The notes beneath the pieces were generated by a model. That model was not told the DNA's origin, searched no databases, and saw only the letters and a list, made by a program, of their open reading frames with translations. Positions 36,410 through 45,368 of a stretch of DNA of 64,000 nucleotides are shown here, in pieces. Position 1 is the stretch's first letter. Each line of letters opens with the position of its first letter. A program made the translations under genes and the position numbers. The DNA is from Flavobacterium frigoris PS1 (GTDB lineage Bacteria; Bacteroidota; Bacteroidia; Flavobacteriales; Flavobacteriaceae): NCBI RefSeq assembly GCF_000252125.1, contig NZ_AHKF01000022.1:62001-126000 (forward strand), in the 5' to 3' direction.

Positions 36410-37462
36410 CTAAAACTGCAATAAAACTCTTTGAGCCGAAAATCCGGGTCCAAAACTTAACATTAAAGCTTTTTCTCCTTTGGCAGGTTTATCGTCCATA
36501 AATCGTTCTAAAACATACAGCACTGTAGCACTAGACATGTTTCCGTACAAACGCAGTACTTCTTTTGTATGATCGATATTTTTACCTAAATCAGAGAATA
36601 AAGCTTCAACTGTTTGCACTATTTTTTTTCCTCCTGGGTGAAATATTAAATGATCAATATTTTCAATCGTTAAGTTATTCTTTTTCAAAAAAGGATGAAT
36701 GATCGCCGGAAAATGAGAAGCTATCGTGTCTGGAACCTCAATGTCTAAAATCATTTGCAAACCTGAATTTGTGAGTTTAAAACCCATCATGTGTTCATTA
36801 TCATAAAAATGATACATTTCTTCGGCTAATACTTCAGGTCCTTCGTCATCTTCATGTGACGAAAGCAGCACACAAGCGGCACCATCACCAAAAATGGCAG
36901 CACTAACTATATTAGCCATAGAGAAATCGTTAAGCTGAAATGTTGCAGTGGGACTTTCGACGGCAATTATTGCGGCACGTTTACCCGGATTGGCTTGCAG
37001 AAAGTTCTTGGCATAAATTATACCTGAAATTCCCGCCGCACAACCCATTTCAGTAACGGGAAGTCGCACAATATCCTGACGTAGTTTTAATTTATTTATC
37101 AAATAGGCATCTAACGAAGGAATCATTATTCCGGTACAGCTTACGGTAATAATGTAATCTAAATCTTCTGGTTTCCATTTTGATTTTACCAATGCTTTTT
37201 GAAGTACTTTTTCGCCCAAATCAATAACCTCACGGATATAGATATCATTTCTTTCCTCAAATGAAGTTTTTGTAAAAACTTCAATTGGATCCATAATGGA
37301 GTAGCGTTTGTCAACTGCTGCCCCTTCAAATATTTTTTTTACTTTCCTGATAAATCGCTCGTCCTGCCCTTCCAGCCAAGCATCCAAAAACGGAATGATT
37401 TCCTCTGTCGTTCTTGAATATTTGGGTAGTTGTTTTGTTACGGTATGTATTTTTACACTCAT
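36410..37462 (-). CDS. Type III polyketide synthase (chalcone/stilbene synthase family)
   Basis: A 350-residue homodimeric type III PKS. The catalytic triad is complete: C141 (TEMGCAAGISG), H275 (FHPGGKKI) and N308 (YGNMSSAT); GPG closes the C-terminal loop (SFGPGFSAQ). These enzymes condense an acyl-CoA or acyl-ACP starter with malonyl-CoA to make resorcinols, pyrones or phloroglucinols. The neighbouring ACP, ketoacyl synthase and dehydratase suggest a fatty or polyunsaturated acyl starter. The ATG at 37462 overlaps the methyltransferase stop in an ATGA, which fixes the start. Product unknown. Confidence 0.95.
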   Translation of the reverse strand: MSVKIHTVTKQLPKYSRTTEEIIPFLDAWLEGQDERFIRKVKKIFEGAAVDKRYSIMDPIEVFTKTSFEERNDIYIREVIDLGEKVLQKALVKSKWKPEDLDYIITVSCTGIMIPSLDAYLINKLKLRQDIVRLPVTEMGCAAGISGIIYAKNFLQANPGKRAAIIAVESPTATFQLNDFSMANIVSAAIFGDGAACVLLSSHEDDEGPEVLAEEMYHFYDNEHMMGFKLTNSGLQMILDIEVPDTIASHFPAIIHPFLKKNNLTIENIDHLIFHPGGKKIVQTVEALFSDLGKNIDHTKEVLRLYGNMSSATVLYVLERFMDDKPAKGEKALMLSFGPGFSAQRVLLQF

Positions 37463-38172
37463 ATTTTTGAAATTATCCATTGGTAACGGAAAGCCCATTT
37501 CCATTTAATGGTATAGTTGCTGAAATTTAATTTTTTTGAAAAATCAGTTAAATCGTCCTTTTTAAACCCTCTTAAAATAGAGATTAAACCATCTTCACGG
37601 GACATTGCGTTTAGTTGAAAAACAAAACATAATGACTGAAATAATCGGTAAGCTAAACTGCTTCTTTGCAGATCGTTAATAACAACCCCACGAGAAGCGT
37701 TTGTGTAAAATACATTCATTATATCTAGAATTTCAGTCTCCTTAAAATGATGTAATGTTAAGGTGCATAATACGATATCATACTTCAACTCTCTAAAAGG
37801 TTTATCAAATATATCTTCACATCTGTAAGATATATTTGGATAATTCTCCGATAGTTTTTTAGCATGCGTACTAGTGAAATTATTGGCATCAATTCCGATT
37901 AAATTAAACTTTAAGTTATTTATCGCTCCGTAATCTGCAAGACTCCTTAACATATCGCCATTACCACAACCTACATCAACAATCGTGATTTCAGTGTTAC
38001 TAGGAACGTCAGCTATCAAAGCTTTCACTCCAAGTAAAGTTAGCTTGTTTCCTCCCAAAAGCTGATTTATTTTGGCGATTTTATCCAATGCCTCACGTAA
38101 AATTTCGCCTTCCATGGCAAAATCATCCATGATTTCGGGTTTATCCGTTCTGTATTTGGTATTTAAAAACAT
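37459..38172 (-). CDS. Class I SAM-dependent methyltransferase
   Basis: A 237-residue methyltransferase with the SAM motif IVDVGCGNGDMLRSL near residue 68, the acidic ribose ligand in LIGIDANN, and post-I motif YDIVLCTLTLHHF. In type III PKS operons the methyltransferase usually O-methylates (or C-methylates) the phenolic product; that role is inferred. Overlaps the PKS gene by 4 bases and starts 6 bases after the FAD gene, so tightly co-translated. C-terminal region is basic and aromatic, possibly for membrane contact. Confidence 0.87.
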   Translation of the reverse strand: MFLNTKYRTDKPEIMDDFAMEGEILREALDKIAKINQLLGGNKLTLLGVKALIADVPSNTEITIVDVGCGNGDMLRSLADYGAINNLKFNLIGIDANNFTSTHAKKLSENYPNISYRCEDIFDKPFRELKYDIVLCTLTLHHFKETEILDIMNVFYTNASRGVVINDLQRSSLAYRLFQSLCFVFQLNAMSREDGLISILRGFKKDDLTDFSKKLNFSNYTIKWKWAFRYQWIISKI

Positions 38173-38178
38173 TTAGCG

Positions 38179-39303
38179 TTAGTGTATAATGGGTTTTCCG
38201 TGCGTCTTTTTTATAATGATAGGCAATAGAAAAGGGAATAGGACTAATATACGCAATAGCACTCCAGATAAATTCTGTTTGTGTAATATTTTTGCTAATA
38301 GCCTTCCCATTTTTAATCTTTTATTAAAGTTCAGATTCCATTCCTTAAAGTATCTTCTTTCTAGTTCCTCTCTGGATTGAATTGAACCATTAAAATAGTC
38401 TCCAATCAATTCAGAAACAATTTTAGCGCTATGTATAGCCATCGCCATTCCATTTCCACACAAAGGGTGAATTAATCCTGCGGTATCTCCTATCATGAGG
38501 ATATGATTTTCTACAGTTTCTTTTTTGCTGAAGGAAATTTGACTTATCGTAATCGGCTTTTCAAAAAGCAAAGTGGAATTGTCAAAAACGGTCTTCATAT
38601 GAGGGTTCATAGAAACTACCTTATCTTGATATTCCTCTATATTTTTATATTGCTTGAAGGTATCGTAGTCTGCCAGATAACAAATATTTATTTTATTATT
38701 CTCAACTTTAGAAACCCCGCAGTATCCTCCTTTAAAATTGTGTAGGCCTACCAAATCATTTGGAAAATCGCCGCTGTAATGTGCTTTTACAGCCAACCAT
38801 GACGATTTTTTTTGAATAAAGTCTCTACTTAAATTTTGATCTATGTTAGAACGTTTCCCAAAAGCCCCTATAACAATCTCGGATTCAAGTATCGTGTTAT
38901 TTGATGTGGTTACGGTAAACCTATCATTGTCAAAAACTATCTTTTCGACTGTATCTTGCACTATCGCGCAGCCATTAGCCATAGCTTTTTTATATAAAAA
39001 AAGATCCAAAGCATAGCGGCTTATTCCGAATCCTCCTAGTGATAAATCAGTATTAATTACTTTTCCATTTAAGGTTGAAAATTGTAATTTGCTAATATCA
39101 GTTGGCTCCAATTCAGAGACTTTTAAATCTAACCATTTAAAATAGGGCAAAACCTCATTGGAGATGTATTCTCCACATACTTTATGTTTTGGATAACTAT
39201 TCTTTTCAATAACCGTCACTTGAAGTCCTAATTTAGATAAATGTATAGCTGAAGTCAATCCAGCTAAGCCTCCTCCAATAATTATTACTTTTTTATCTCT
39301 CAT
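38179..39303 (-). CDS. FAD-dependent oxidoreductase (geranylgeranyl-reductase/hydroxylase family)
   Basis: A 374-residue flavoprotein. FAD-binding motif VIIIGGGLAGLTSAIHLSKLG (residues 5-25), the KVCGEYIS motif of the geranylgeranyl-reductase/tryptophan-halogenase superfamily, and the late GD motif MIGDTAGLIHPLCGNGMAMA. The C-terminus is hydrophobic (GVLLRILVLFPFLLPIII), a likely membrane anchor. In this operon it may hydroxylate the aromatic ring made by the PKS or reduce a side-chain double bond. It is the first gene of the operon; the 125-base gap upstream lacks an exact promoter box. Confidence 0.85.
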   Translation of the reverse strand: MRDKKVIIIGGGLAGLTSAIHLSKLGLQVTVIEKNSYPKHKVCGEYISNEVLPYFKWLDLKVSELEPTDISKLQFSTLNGKVINTDLSLGGFGISRYALDLFLYKKAMANGCAIVQDTVEKIVFDNDRFTVTTSNNTILESEIVIGAFGKRSNIDQNLSRDFIQKKSSWLAVKAHYSGDFPNDLVGLHNFKGGYCGVSKVENNKINICYLADYDTFKQYKNIEEYQDKVVSMNPHMKTVFDNSTLLFEKPITISQISFSKKETVENHILMIGDTAGLIHPLCGNGMAMAIHSAKIVSELIGDYFNGSIQSREELERRYFKEWNLNFNKRLKMGRLLAKILHKQNLSGVLLRILVLFPFLLPIIIKKTHGKPIIH

Positions 39304-39428
39304 ATGGAAGTAAATTTATGGATTAGTTTGACATTATGGTTATAACACTTCATAAAAAATGTAAGTAAAGTATTTATTTTCCAATAATAAGATTGGAGCA
39401 TCTGTTGCTGTAAACGCAATAAGTCTAA

Positions 39429-40703
39429 TTATCTAATCAAACTTCTAAAGTCATTTCCTGTGGGTTCTTCGAACACCTCAAGTTCAAATTCAGAAGTAAT
39501 GGTATATAGATGATCGAATATATCAGAAACAATGCGCTCATATTTTACCCATTCTCTTTCGGAACTAAAACAATAAATCTCTAGTGGTAATCCTTTCGAG
39601 GTTGATTCTAACTGCCTAACCATTAAGGTCATTTCTCCATTAATATTGGGATGAGCCATAATATATTTTTCGGCATAAATTCTAAAAACACCTATATTAG
39701 TCATCCTTCGATTATTTACAGAATCTATTTCATTATCAAACATTTTAGAATTGAATTTCTGAACATCATTTTCTTTTTCAATAATGTAGTCTTCAATTAG
39801 TTTGTATTTTTTGAATTGTGAGAGCATTTTTTCATCACAAAACTTAAAACTACTTACCTTTAAATAAACAGCTCTCTTAATTCGTCTTCCACCAGAATCA
39901 TTCATACCACGCCAGTTTTTGAAAGAGTCTGTAATGAAGGCATAAGTGGGTATAGTAGTAATCGTTTTATCCCAATTTTGAACTTTTACTGTGTTTAAAT
40001 TGATTGACATAACATCTCCATCTGCATCATATTTTGGCATCGAAATCCAGTCACCTACTCGCACCATATCATAGACGGACATTTGAATGCTGGCGACAAA
40101 GCCCAAAATGGTATCTTTAAAAATTAAAAGTAAAATAGCAGTCATAGCTCCCATTGCACCTAGAAAGTAGAAAGGACTTTTTCCTAAAATTAAAGACAAA
40201 ACTAGAATCCCTCCAATAAAATAGACTCCAATTTTAAGTACTTGGATGTAAGTGGTAATAGGTTTGTCTGCTAATATTACGATATGGGATAGAATTTCAT
40301 CAAAGACTGATAATAAAGTAATAGTAGAACGAATTATCACAATAATTATAAAAATATTGGATAGAAAAATAGCATACTCAATAACTTTTGGAAAATCTCC
40401 AAAGATATATGGAGCAACTAAAACAATTATGAAAGCAGGTATCAAATAAGCCATTTTTTCAAAAACTCTTTTCTCAACTAAGACATCGTCCCAAACTACT
40501 TTTGTCTTTAAAAAAATCTTATGAACAAAGTTAACAATGACTATTTTGGTTAAATAATAAGACAAAAGGCAAATTATAAATAATACTAAAATAAGTGTCA
40601 AAAGTTTTAAATACAAAGCGAGCATTGGATCTAAACCAAAATCTTCAATAAACCATTTATCCAACCAAAGCGCGATGTTATATTTTTTTTCAATTTGAAT
40701 CAT
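39429..40703 (-). CDS. Mechanosensitive ion channel, YbdG-type MscS family
   Basis: A 424-residue inner-membrane channel with about five hydrophobic segments before the pore region (KDTILGFVASIQMSVYDMVR) and the soluble vestibule (GDWISMPKYDADGDVMSINL, FKNWRGMNDSGGRRIKRAV). The long N-terminal membrane part and the extended GDW loop point to the YbdG/MscM group. It is a paralogue of the partial channel at the left window edge, with the same motifs in order. Probably a single-gene unit 125 bases upstream of the PKS operon and 245 bases from the acs gene. Confidence 0.92.
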   Translation of the reverse strand: MIQIEKKYNIALWLDKWFIEDFGLDPMLALYLKLLTLILVLFIICLLSYYLTKIVIVNFVHKIFLKTKVVWDDVLVEKRVFEKMAYLIPAFIIVLVAPYIFGDFPKVIEYAIFLSNIFIIIVIIRSTITLLSVFDEILSHIVILADKPITTYIQVLKIGVYFIGGILVLSLILGKSPFYFLGAMGAMTAILLLIFKDTILGFVASIQMSVYDMVRVGDWISMPKYDADGDVMSINLNTVKVQNWDKTITTIPTYAFITDSFKNWRGMNDSGGRRIKRAVYLKVSSFKFCDEKMLSQFKKYKLIEDYIIEKENDVQKFNSKMFDNEIDSVNNRRMTNIGVFRIYAEKYIMAHPNINGEMTLMVRQLESTSKGLPLEIYCFSSEREWVKYERIVSDIFDHLYTITSEFELEVFEEPTGNDFRSLIR

Positions 40704-40860
40704 AGGAAATTTACCTTTATTTGTAAATATAAGTTTCCTAATCTAAGCAGTCTAAGACTAGGTCCTTATTGTGCTTACATTAACATCTACAATATTTATC
40801 TATATGTGTTATTTTTGATTTAAATGACTTATATCAGTCTGATTAATAAGTTTTTAAATT

Positions 40861-40897
40861 AAAAAACCCTTTCGAAATTTAATTTTCGAAAGGGTTT
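40861..40897. terminator. Terminator of the acetyl-CoA synthetase gene
   Basis: Perfect 13-bp stem AACCCTTTCGAAA (40865-40877) with TTTCGAAAGGGTT (40884-40896). On the minus strand it is followed by a T-run. It can act in both directions. Confidence 0.9.
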
Positions 40898-40948
40898 TGA
40901 ACTAAAAAGGGATACTACAAGTCTCCCTTTTCGTTATAAAATGGTATT

Positions 40949-42856
40949 CTAATGTTTACCAGCAATTATTTCTTCTATGATCTCTGGGTTTAACAGAGTG
41001 GACGTGTCCCCAAAATTTGAAAAGTCACCTTCTGCAATTTTTCTAAGTATGCGACGCATGATTTTACCAGAACGTGTTTTTGGCAAGCCAGAAACATATT
41101 GTATTTTGTCCAATTTAGCTATCGGACCAACGTGATCTGAAATGTGTTGGTTTATCTCTTTAAATAGGTTTTCTTTATTTCTAATCTCGCCTGTTTCTTT
41201 CAAAATAACATAACCATACAAGGCCTTTCCTTTCACATCATGAGGAAAACCAACAATGGCACTTTCTGCAACTGCAGGATGCTCATTAATTGCATCCTCG
41301 ATTGGAGCAGTACCTAAATTATGTCCTGATACAATTACGACATCATCTACACGACCTGTAATTCTGTAGTAACCTACTTCATCACGTAAAGCACCATCAC
41401 CAGTAAAAAATTTTCCTGGAAAAGCTGAAAAGTAGGTGTCTTTATACCGTTGGTGATTGCCCCAAATAGTTCTTGCTATTCCTGGCCATGGGAATGCAAT
41501 ACACAAACTTCCTACCTCTTGATTTCTTTCAATTTCAATACCCTTATCATCCATCAACACGGGTTGAACTCCAGGCAAGGGCAACGTAGCATAGGTCGGT
41601 TTTGTAGGAGTGATAAATGCTAAGGGCGAAATCATGATACCTCCTGTTTCTGTTTGCCACCAAGTATCAACTATAGGGCATTTTTTTGTACCCACATTAT
41701 CATTGTACCAATGCCAAGCTTCTTCATTGATGGGTTCACCCACAGAACCTATAACTTTTAATGTTTTCAAATGGTGTTTTTGAATGTATTCCAAGTTTTC
41801 TTTGGCTAATGCACGAATTGCGGTTGGAGCGGTATAAAACTGGCTAACCTTATGCTTTTCTATAATTTCCCAAAAGCGGCTAAAATCAGGATAAGAAGGA
41901 ACCCCCTCGAATATAACAGTAGTCGCACCATTTAATAATGGACCATATAGTATGTAGGAATGTCCTGTTATCCAACCAATATCAGCGGTACACCAAAAAA
42001 TGTCATTTTCTTCGTAATTGAAAACATTTTTGAATGTATAGGCAGAATAAACCATATATCCTGCAGTAGTATGTACCATACCCTTAGGTTTTCCAGTGGA
42101 ACCAGAAGTATAAAGAATAAATAATGGATCTTCAGAATCCATTATTTCAGCTACACTATTATCTGAAGCTCCATCTAATAAAGGTTGCAACCAGATATCT
42201 CTATCTTGCTTCATGGTTATTTCAGTGTTGGTTCTTTTTACAACTAAAACCGAACTAACTGACGGACATTTTTCCAATGCCTCATCAATGATTGACTTTA
42301 GCTCTATCGTCTTGTTACCACGGTATCCGCCATCAGACGTGATGACCATTTTACAGTCGCTATCAAGAATTCGAGTTGCTACTGCTGAGGCAGAAAAGCC
42401 TGCAAAAACCACGGAATGGATTGCTCCAATTCTAGCACAAGCTAACATTGAAACGGCAAGTTCAGGAATCATAGGTAAATAAATACAAACTCTATCTCCT
42501 TTTTCTATTCCTTGCTCACGTAAAACATTGGCCATTTTGCAAACGCGTTGATGCAAATCATTATATGTAATATGTAATGCTTGTTCAGTTGGGTCATTTG
42601 GTTCGAAAATAATAGCAGTTTTCTCCCCTCTTTTATTCAAATGCCTGTCGATACAGTTTTTGGCCATATTTACTTTTGCTTCAGTAAACCATTTTATCTC
42701 AGCATCAGCCATATTGAAATCTACAACTTTATCCCACTGTTGATACCAAGTAAAGTTCTCTTCAGCAATCTTACCCCAAAATTTTCGGGGTTCACGCACA
42801 GATTTGTTGTAATGTTTGAAGTATTGCTCTAGATTTTCTATCTTATAGTAACTCAT
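40949..42856 (-). CDS. acs: Acetyl-CoA synthetase (AMP-forming)
   Basis: A 635-residue adenylate-forming enzyme converting acetate, ATP and CoA to acetyl-CoA. Motifs: ATP loop YTSGSTGKPKGMVH, acetate-pocket/A5 region VDTWWQTETGG, hinge and CoA-binding SGHNLGTAPIEDAI, and the C-terminal catalytic lysine in PKTRSGKIMRRILRK, the usual site of regulatory acetylation. The frame opens 23 codons earlier (42925); MSYYKIENL at 42856 matches the family N-terminus. Stands alone with its own terminator. In this window it complements PoxB (acetate maker) and the CoA-transferase at the right edge. Confidence 0.95.
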   Translation of the reverse strand: MSYYKIENLEQYFKHYNKSVREPRKFWGKIAEENFTWYQQWDKVVDFNMADAEIKWFTEAKVNMAKNCIDRHLNKRGEKTAIIFEPNDPTEQALHITYNDLHQRVCKMANVLREQGIEKGDRVCIYLPMIPELAVSMLACARIGAIHSVVFAGFSASAVATRILDSDCKMVITSDGGYRGNKTIELKSIIDEALEKCPSVSSVLVVKRTNTEITMKQDRDIWLQPLLDGASDNSVAEIMDSEDPLFILYTSGSTGKPKGMVHTTAGYMVYSAYTFKNVFNYEENDIFWCTADIGWITGHSYILYGPLLNGATTVIFEGVPSYPDFSRFWEIIEKHKVSQFYTAPTAIRALAKENLEYIQKHHLKTLKVIGSVGEPINEEAWHWYNDNVGTKKCPIVDTWWQTETGGIMISPLAFITPTKPTYATLPLPGVQPVLMDDKGIEIERNQEVGSLCIAFPWPGIARTIWGNHQRYKDTYFSAFPGKFFTGDGALRDEVGYYRITGRVDDVVIVSGHNLGTAPIEDAINEHPAVAESAIVGFPHDVKGKALYGYVILKETGEIRNKENLFKEINQHISDHVGPIAKLDKIQYVSGLPKTRSGKIMRRILRKIAEGDFSNFGDTSTLLNPEIIEEIIAGKH

Positions 42857-43017
42857 CCGATTTTTTTTTATAAATGTATTAAATCTCTCTCGATTCCAAA
42901 AGTGTTTTGTTTTATAAATTAGCATGAAAAATTAAACATTTATCACAAAATCACGCTTATTTGTAATTATTCCACATTATCAAACTAATTTAAACAAAAC
43001 TATAGTACTATAAAAAT

Positions 43018-43055
43018 AAAAAAGACGGGGAAGATAAACTCCCACGTCTTTTTAA
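43018..43055 (-). terminator. Terminator downstream of the ilv operon or of a small RNA
   Basis: Stem AAAAAGACG (43019-43027) with CGTCTTTTT (43045-43053); the minus-strand side ends in a T-rich run. It is about 300 bases beyond the ilvC stop codon, unusually far for the operon's own terminator. Confidence 0.75.
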
Positions 43056-43087
43056 ATTAACAATAATTATAACAATTAATAAAATAG

Positions 43088-43236
43088 TAGTAGAATATCT
43101 ACTATACCAGCAAATACTTTTAAAGTCATTAACATTCTATGATTAGTAATTAATAACACAACAATATACTTCCATTATTATTAAAGGAATTACTTCACTT
43201 AACGTTCATGCTCGTATGAAGCTAAGTGAATGTAAT
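43088..43236 (-). ncRNA. Hairpin-rich segment after ilvC, candidate 3' UTR or small RNA
   Basis: Two clear hairpins lie upstream of the terminator at 43018-43055. One is TAGTAGA with TCTACTA (3-base loop, 43088-43104). The other is a long stem formed by 43189-43201 with 43223-43236, with one bulged A, plus an inner TTCAT/ATGAA helix (43206 region). No open frame is present. It could be the end of the ilv mRNA or an independent RNA made on the minus strand; no promoter box was found to separate these. Confidence 0.35.
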
Positions 43237-43355
43237 ATGCGACCATATAGATTATCAAGTTTAATATGTTGTTTACTAATCCAAAATAGTAGAAAAACAA
43301 TTGATACAGCGCAAATCTCAACACACTATCATGTGTGGTAATTCCTAAATTTAAT

Positions 43356-44825
43356 CTATCCTATTTTTTTCATTGCTGTCATAGACTCTCTTAACCAAGT
43401 CCCCACCTCTTCAATTGGATGCTGACGAATAGTTTTATTAACAGCAATAAGTACTGCATTGTCAACTCCATTTGCTGTTGAAAATGGTTTACCAATAATG
43501 TTAGTTTCAACTGATTTCATGAAATCCGTTAATAATGGTTTACAAGCATGATCAAATAAGTAACAACCATATTCAGCTGTATCCGAAATGATTCTGTTCA
43601 TTTCATACAATTTTTTTCTTGCTACCGTATTTGCAATTAGAGGCAATTCATGTAATGATTCATAATAGGCAGACTCTTCAATAATTCCAGACTCTGTCAT
43701 AGTTTCAAAAGCTAATTCTACACCCGCTTTTACCATTGCGATCATTAAAACTCCATTGTCAAAATATTCTTGCTCTGAAATTGCTGCTTCTGTTGGAGCT
43801 GTTTTTTCGAAATTTGTTTCTGCAGTAGCTGCTCTCCAAGTCAATAAATTAAAATCGTCGTTAGCCCAGTCAATCATCATATTTCTAGAGAATTCTCCAG
43901 AGATAATGTCATCCATATGTTTTTGAAACAACGGACGCATGATGTCTTTAAGCTCATCAGCTAATCTATACGCTTCAATTTTTGAAGGATTAGACAAACG
44001 ATCCATCATATTTGTAATTCCACCATGTTTCAAAGCTTCAGTAATAGTTTCCCAACCATATTGAATTAATTTCGAAGCATAGGCAGGTTCAATTCCTTTT
44101 TCAACCATTTTGTCAAAACATAAAATAGATCCTGTTTGCAACATTCCGCAAAGAATAGTTTGCTCTCCCATTAAATCCGATTTTACTTCAGCAACAAAAG
44201 AAGAATTTAAAACTCCTGCTTTATGGCCTCCAGTAGCAACCGCGTATGCTTTTGCTTGCTCGAATCCTTCGTTATTTGGATCATTTTCTGGGTGCACAGC
44301 AATTAATGTTGGTACACCAAAACCTCTTTTATACTCCTCACGAACTTCTGATCCAGGACATTTAGGAGCACACATAATAACAGTAATGTCCTTACGGATT
44401 TGCATTCCTTCCTCTACGATATTAAAACCATGAGAATAAGCTAAAGTTGAACCTTGTTTCATTAGTGGCATGATCGCAGTTACAACAGCAGTATGTTGTT
44501 TATCTGGAGTAAGATTACAAACTAAATCAGCAGTTGGGATTAATTCCTCATATGTCCCCACATTGAAACCATTATCAGCAGCATTCATGAAAGAAGCTCT
44601 TTTTTGAGCAATTGCTTCTGCACGCAATGCGTATGAAATATCTAAACCTGAATCTCTCATGTTCAAACCTTGGTTAAGTCCTTGCGCTCCACAACCTACT
44701 ATAACTACTTTTTTTCCTTTTAAAGCTGCTATTCCATTTGTGAATTCTGTTTGATCCATGAATTCGCAAACGCCTAATTGTTCTAATTGTAATCTAAGTG
44801 GTAATGAATTGAAATAATTTGCCAT
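43356..44825 (-). CDS. ilvC: Ketol-acid reductoisomerase (class II)
   Basis: A 489-residue enzyme converting acetolactate or acetohydroxybutyrate to the dihydroxy acid with NADPH, step two of valine/isoleucine synthesis. Nucleotide motif [16 protein letters not shown] (residues 36-51), then a duplicated C-terminal knotted domain that makes it class II (about 490 residues as in E. coli rather than about 330). Metal ligands sit in [13 protein letters not shown] and the E-x-x-x-E helices. Last gene of the leu-ilv operon, 4 bases after ilvN. Confidence 0.96.
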   Translation of the reverse strand: MANYFNSLPLRLQLEQLGVCEFMDQTEFTNGIAALKGKKVVIVGCGAQGLNQGLNMRDSGLDISYALRAEAIAQKRASFMNAADNGFNVGTYEELIPTADLVCNLTPDKQHTAVVTAIMPLMKQGSTLAYSHGFNIVEEGMQIRKDITVIMCAPKCPGSEVREEYKRGFGVPTLIAVHPENDPNNEGFEQAKAYAVATGGHKAGVLNSSFVAEVKSDLMGEQTILCGMLQTGSILCFDKMVEKGIEPAYASKLIQYGWETITEALKHGGITNMMDRLSNPSKIEAYRLADELKDIMRPLFQKHMDDIISGEFSRNMMIDWANDDFNLLTWRAATAETNFEKTAPTEAAISEQEYFDNGVLMIAMVKAGVELAFETMTESGIIEESAYYESLHELPLIANTVARKKLYEMNRIISDTAEYGCYLFDHACKPLLTDFMKSVETNIIGKPFSTANGVDNAVLIAVNKTIRQHPIEEVGTWLRESMTAMKKIG

Positions 44826-44829
44826 CGTG

Positions 44830-45363
44830 TTATATTTGTTTATTTTTTAATTCTTCTAATAATGCTGAAATTTCCATCTTTTCTTTGGAAACTGATATTC
44901 TTCCGGAACGGACAAACTGCATGATTCCGAAAGTTTTTAAATTTTGATATAATTCTTCTATTTCCGAACGCCTTCCGGATTTAGAAATAACAAAAAAGTC
45001 TCTGGAAACAGTAACTATTTCGGAGTTGCTTTCTTTAATTATGTTTTGAATTTGTTTTTCGTCAAATAACAAACCTGATTCTATTTTAAATAAAGCATTT
45101 TCCAAGAAGATAGTCTCGTCATCTATATGATAAAAAGCTTTGATAACTTCAATTTGTTTCTCGATTTGACCTACAATATTTTGTACCCATTTTTCAGTTG
45201 TATGCACTACAATTACAAACCTAGAAACGTTTTCGATTTCTGATTCTGAAACATTTAAACTGAGTATGTTGATGTGACGTTTTAAGAATATACCTGATAT
45301 TCTATTTAGTAAGCCAACGTTGTTTTCTGAGTAAACAGAAATAGTGAATGTTTGATTTTCCAT
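44830..45363 (-). CDS. ilvN: Acetolactate synthase small (regulatory) subunit
   Basis: A 177-residue ACT-domain protein that binds the catalytic subunit and confers valine feedback control. The N-terminal ACT domain begins [20 protein letters not shown] with the ligand motif N-x-G-L-x-x-R. The second half is the usual C-terminal regulatory part. Lies 5 bases after ilvB and 4 before ilvC. Confidence 0.93.
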   Translation of the reverse strand: MENQTFTISVYSENNVGLLNRISGIFLKRHINILSLNVSESEIENVSRFVIVVHTTEKWVQNIVGQIEKQIEVIKAFYHIDDETIFLENALFKIESGLLFDEKQIQNIIKESNSEIVTVSRDFFVISKSGRRSEIEELYQNLKTFGIMQFVRSGRISVSKEKMEISALLEELKNKQI

Positions 45364-45368
45364 AAATA

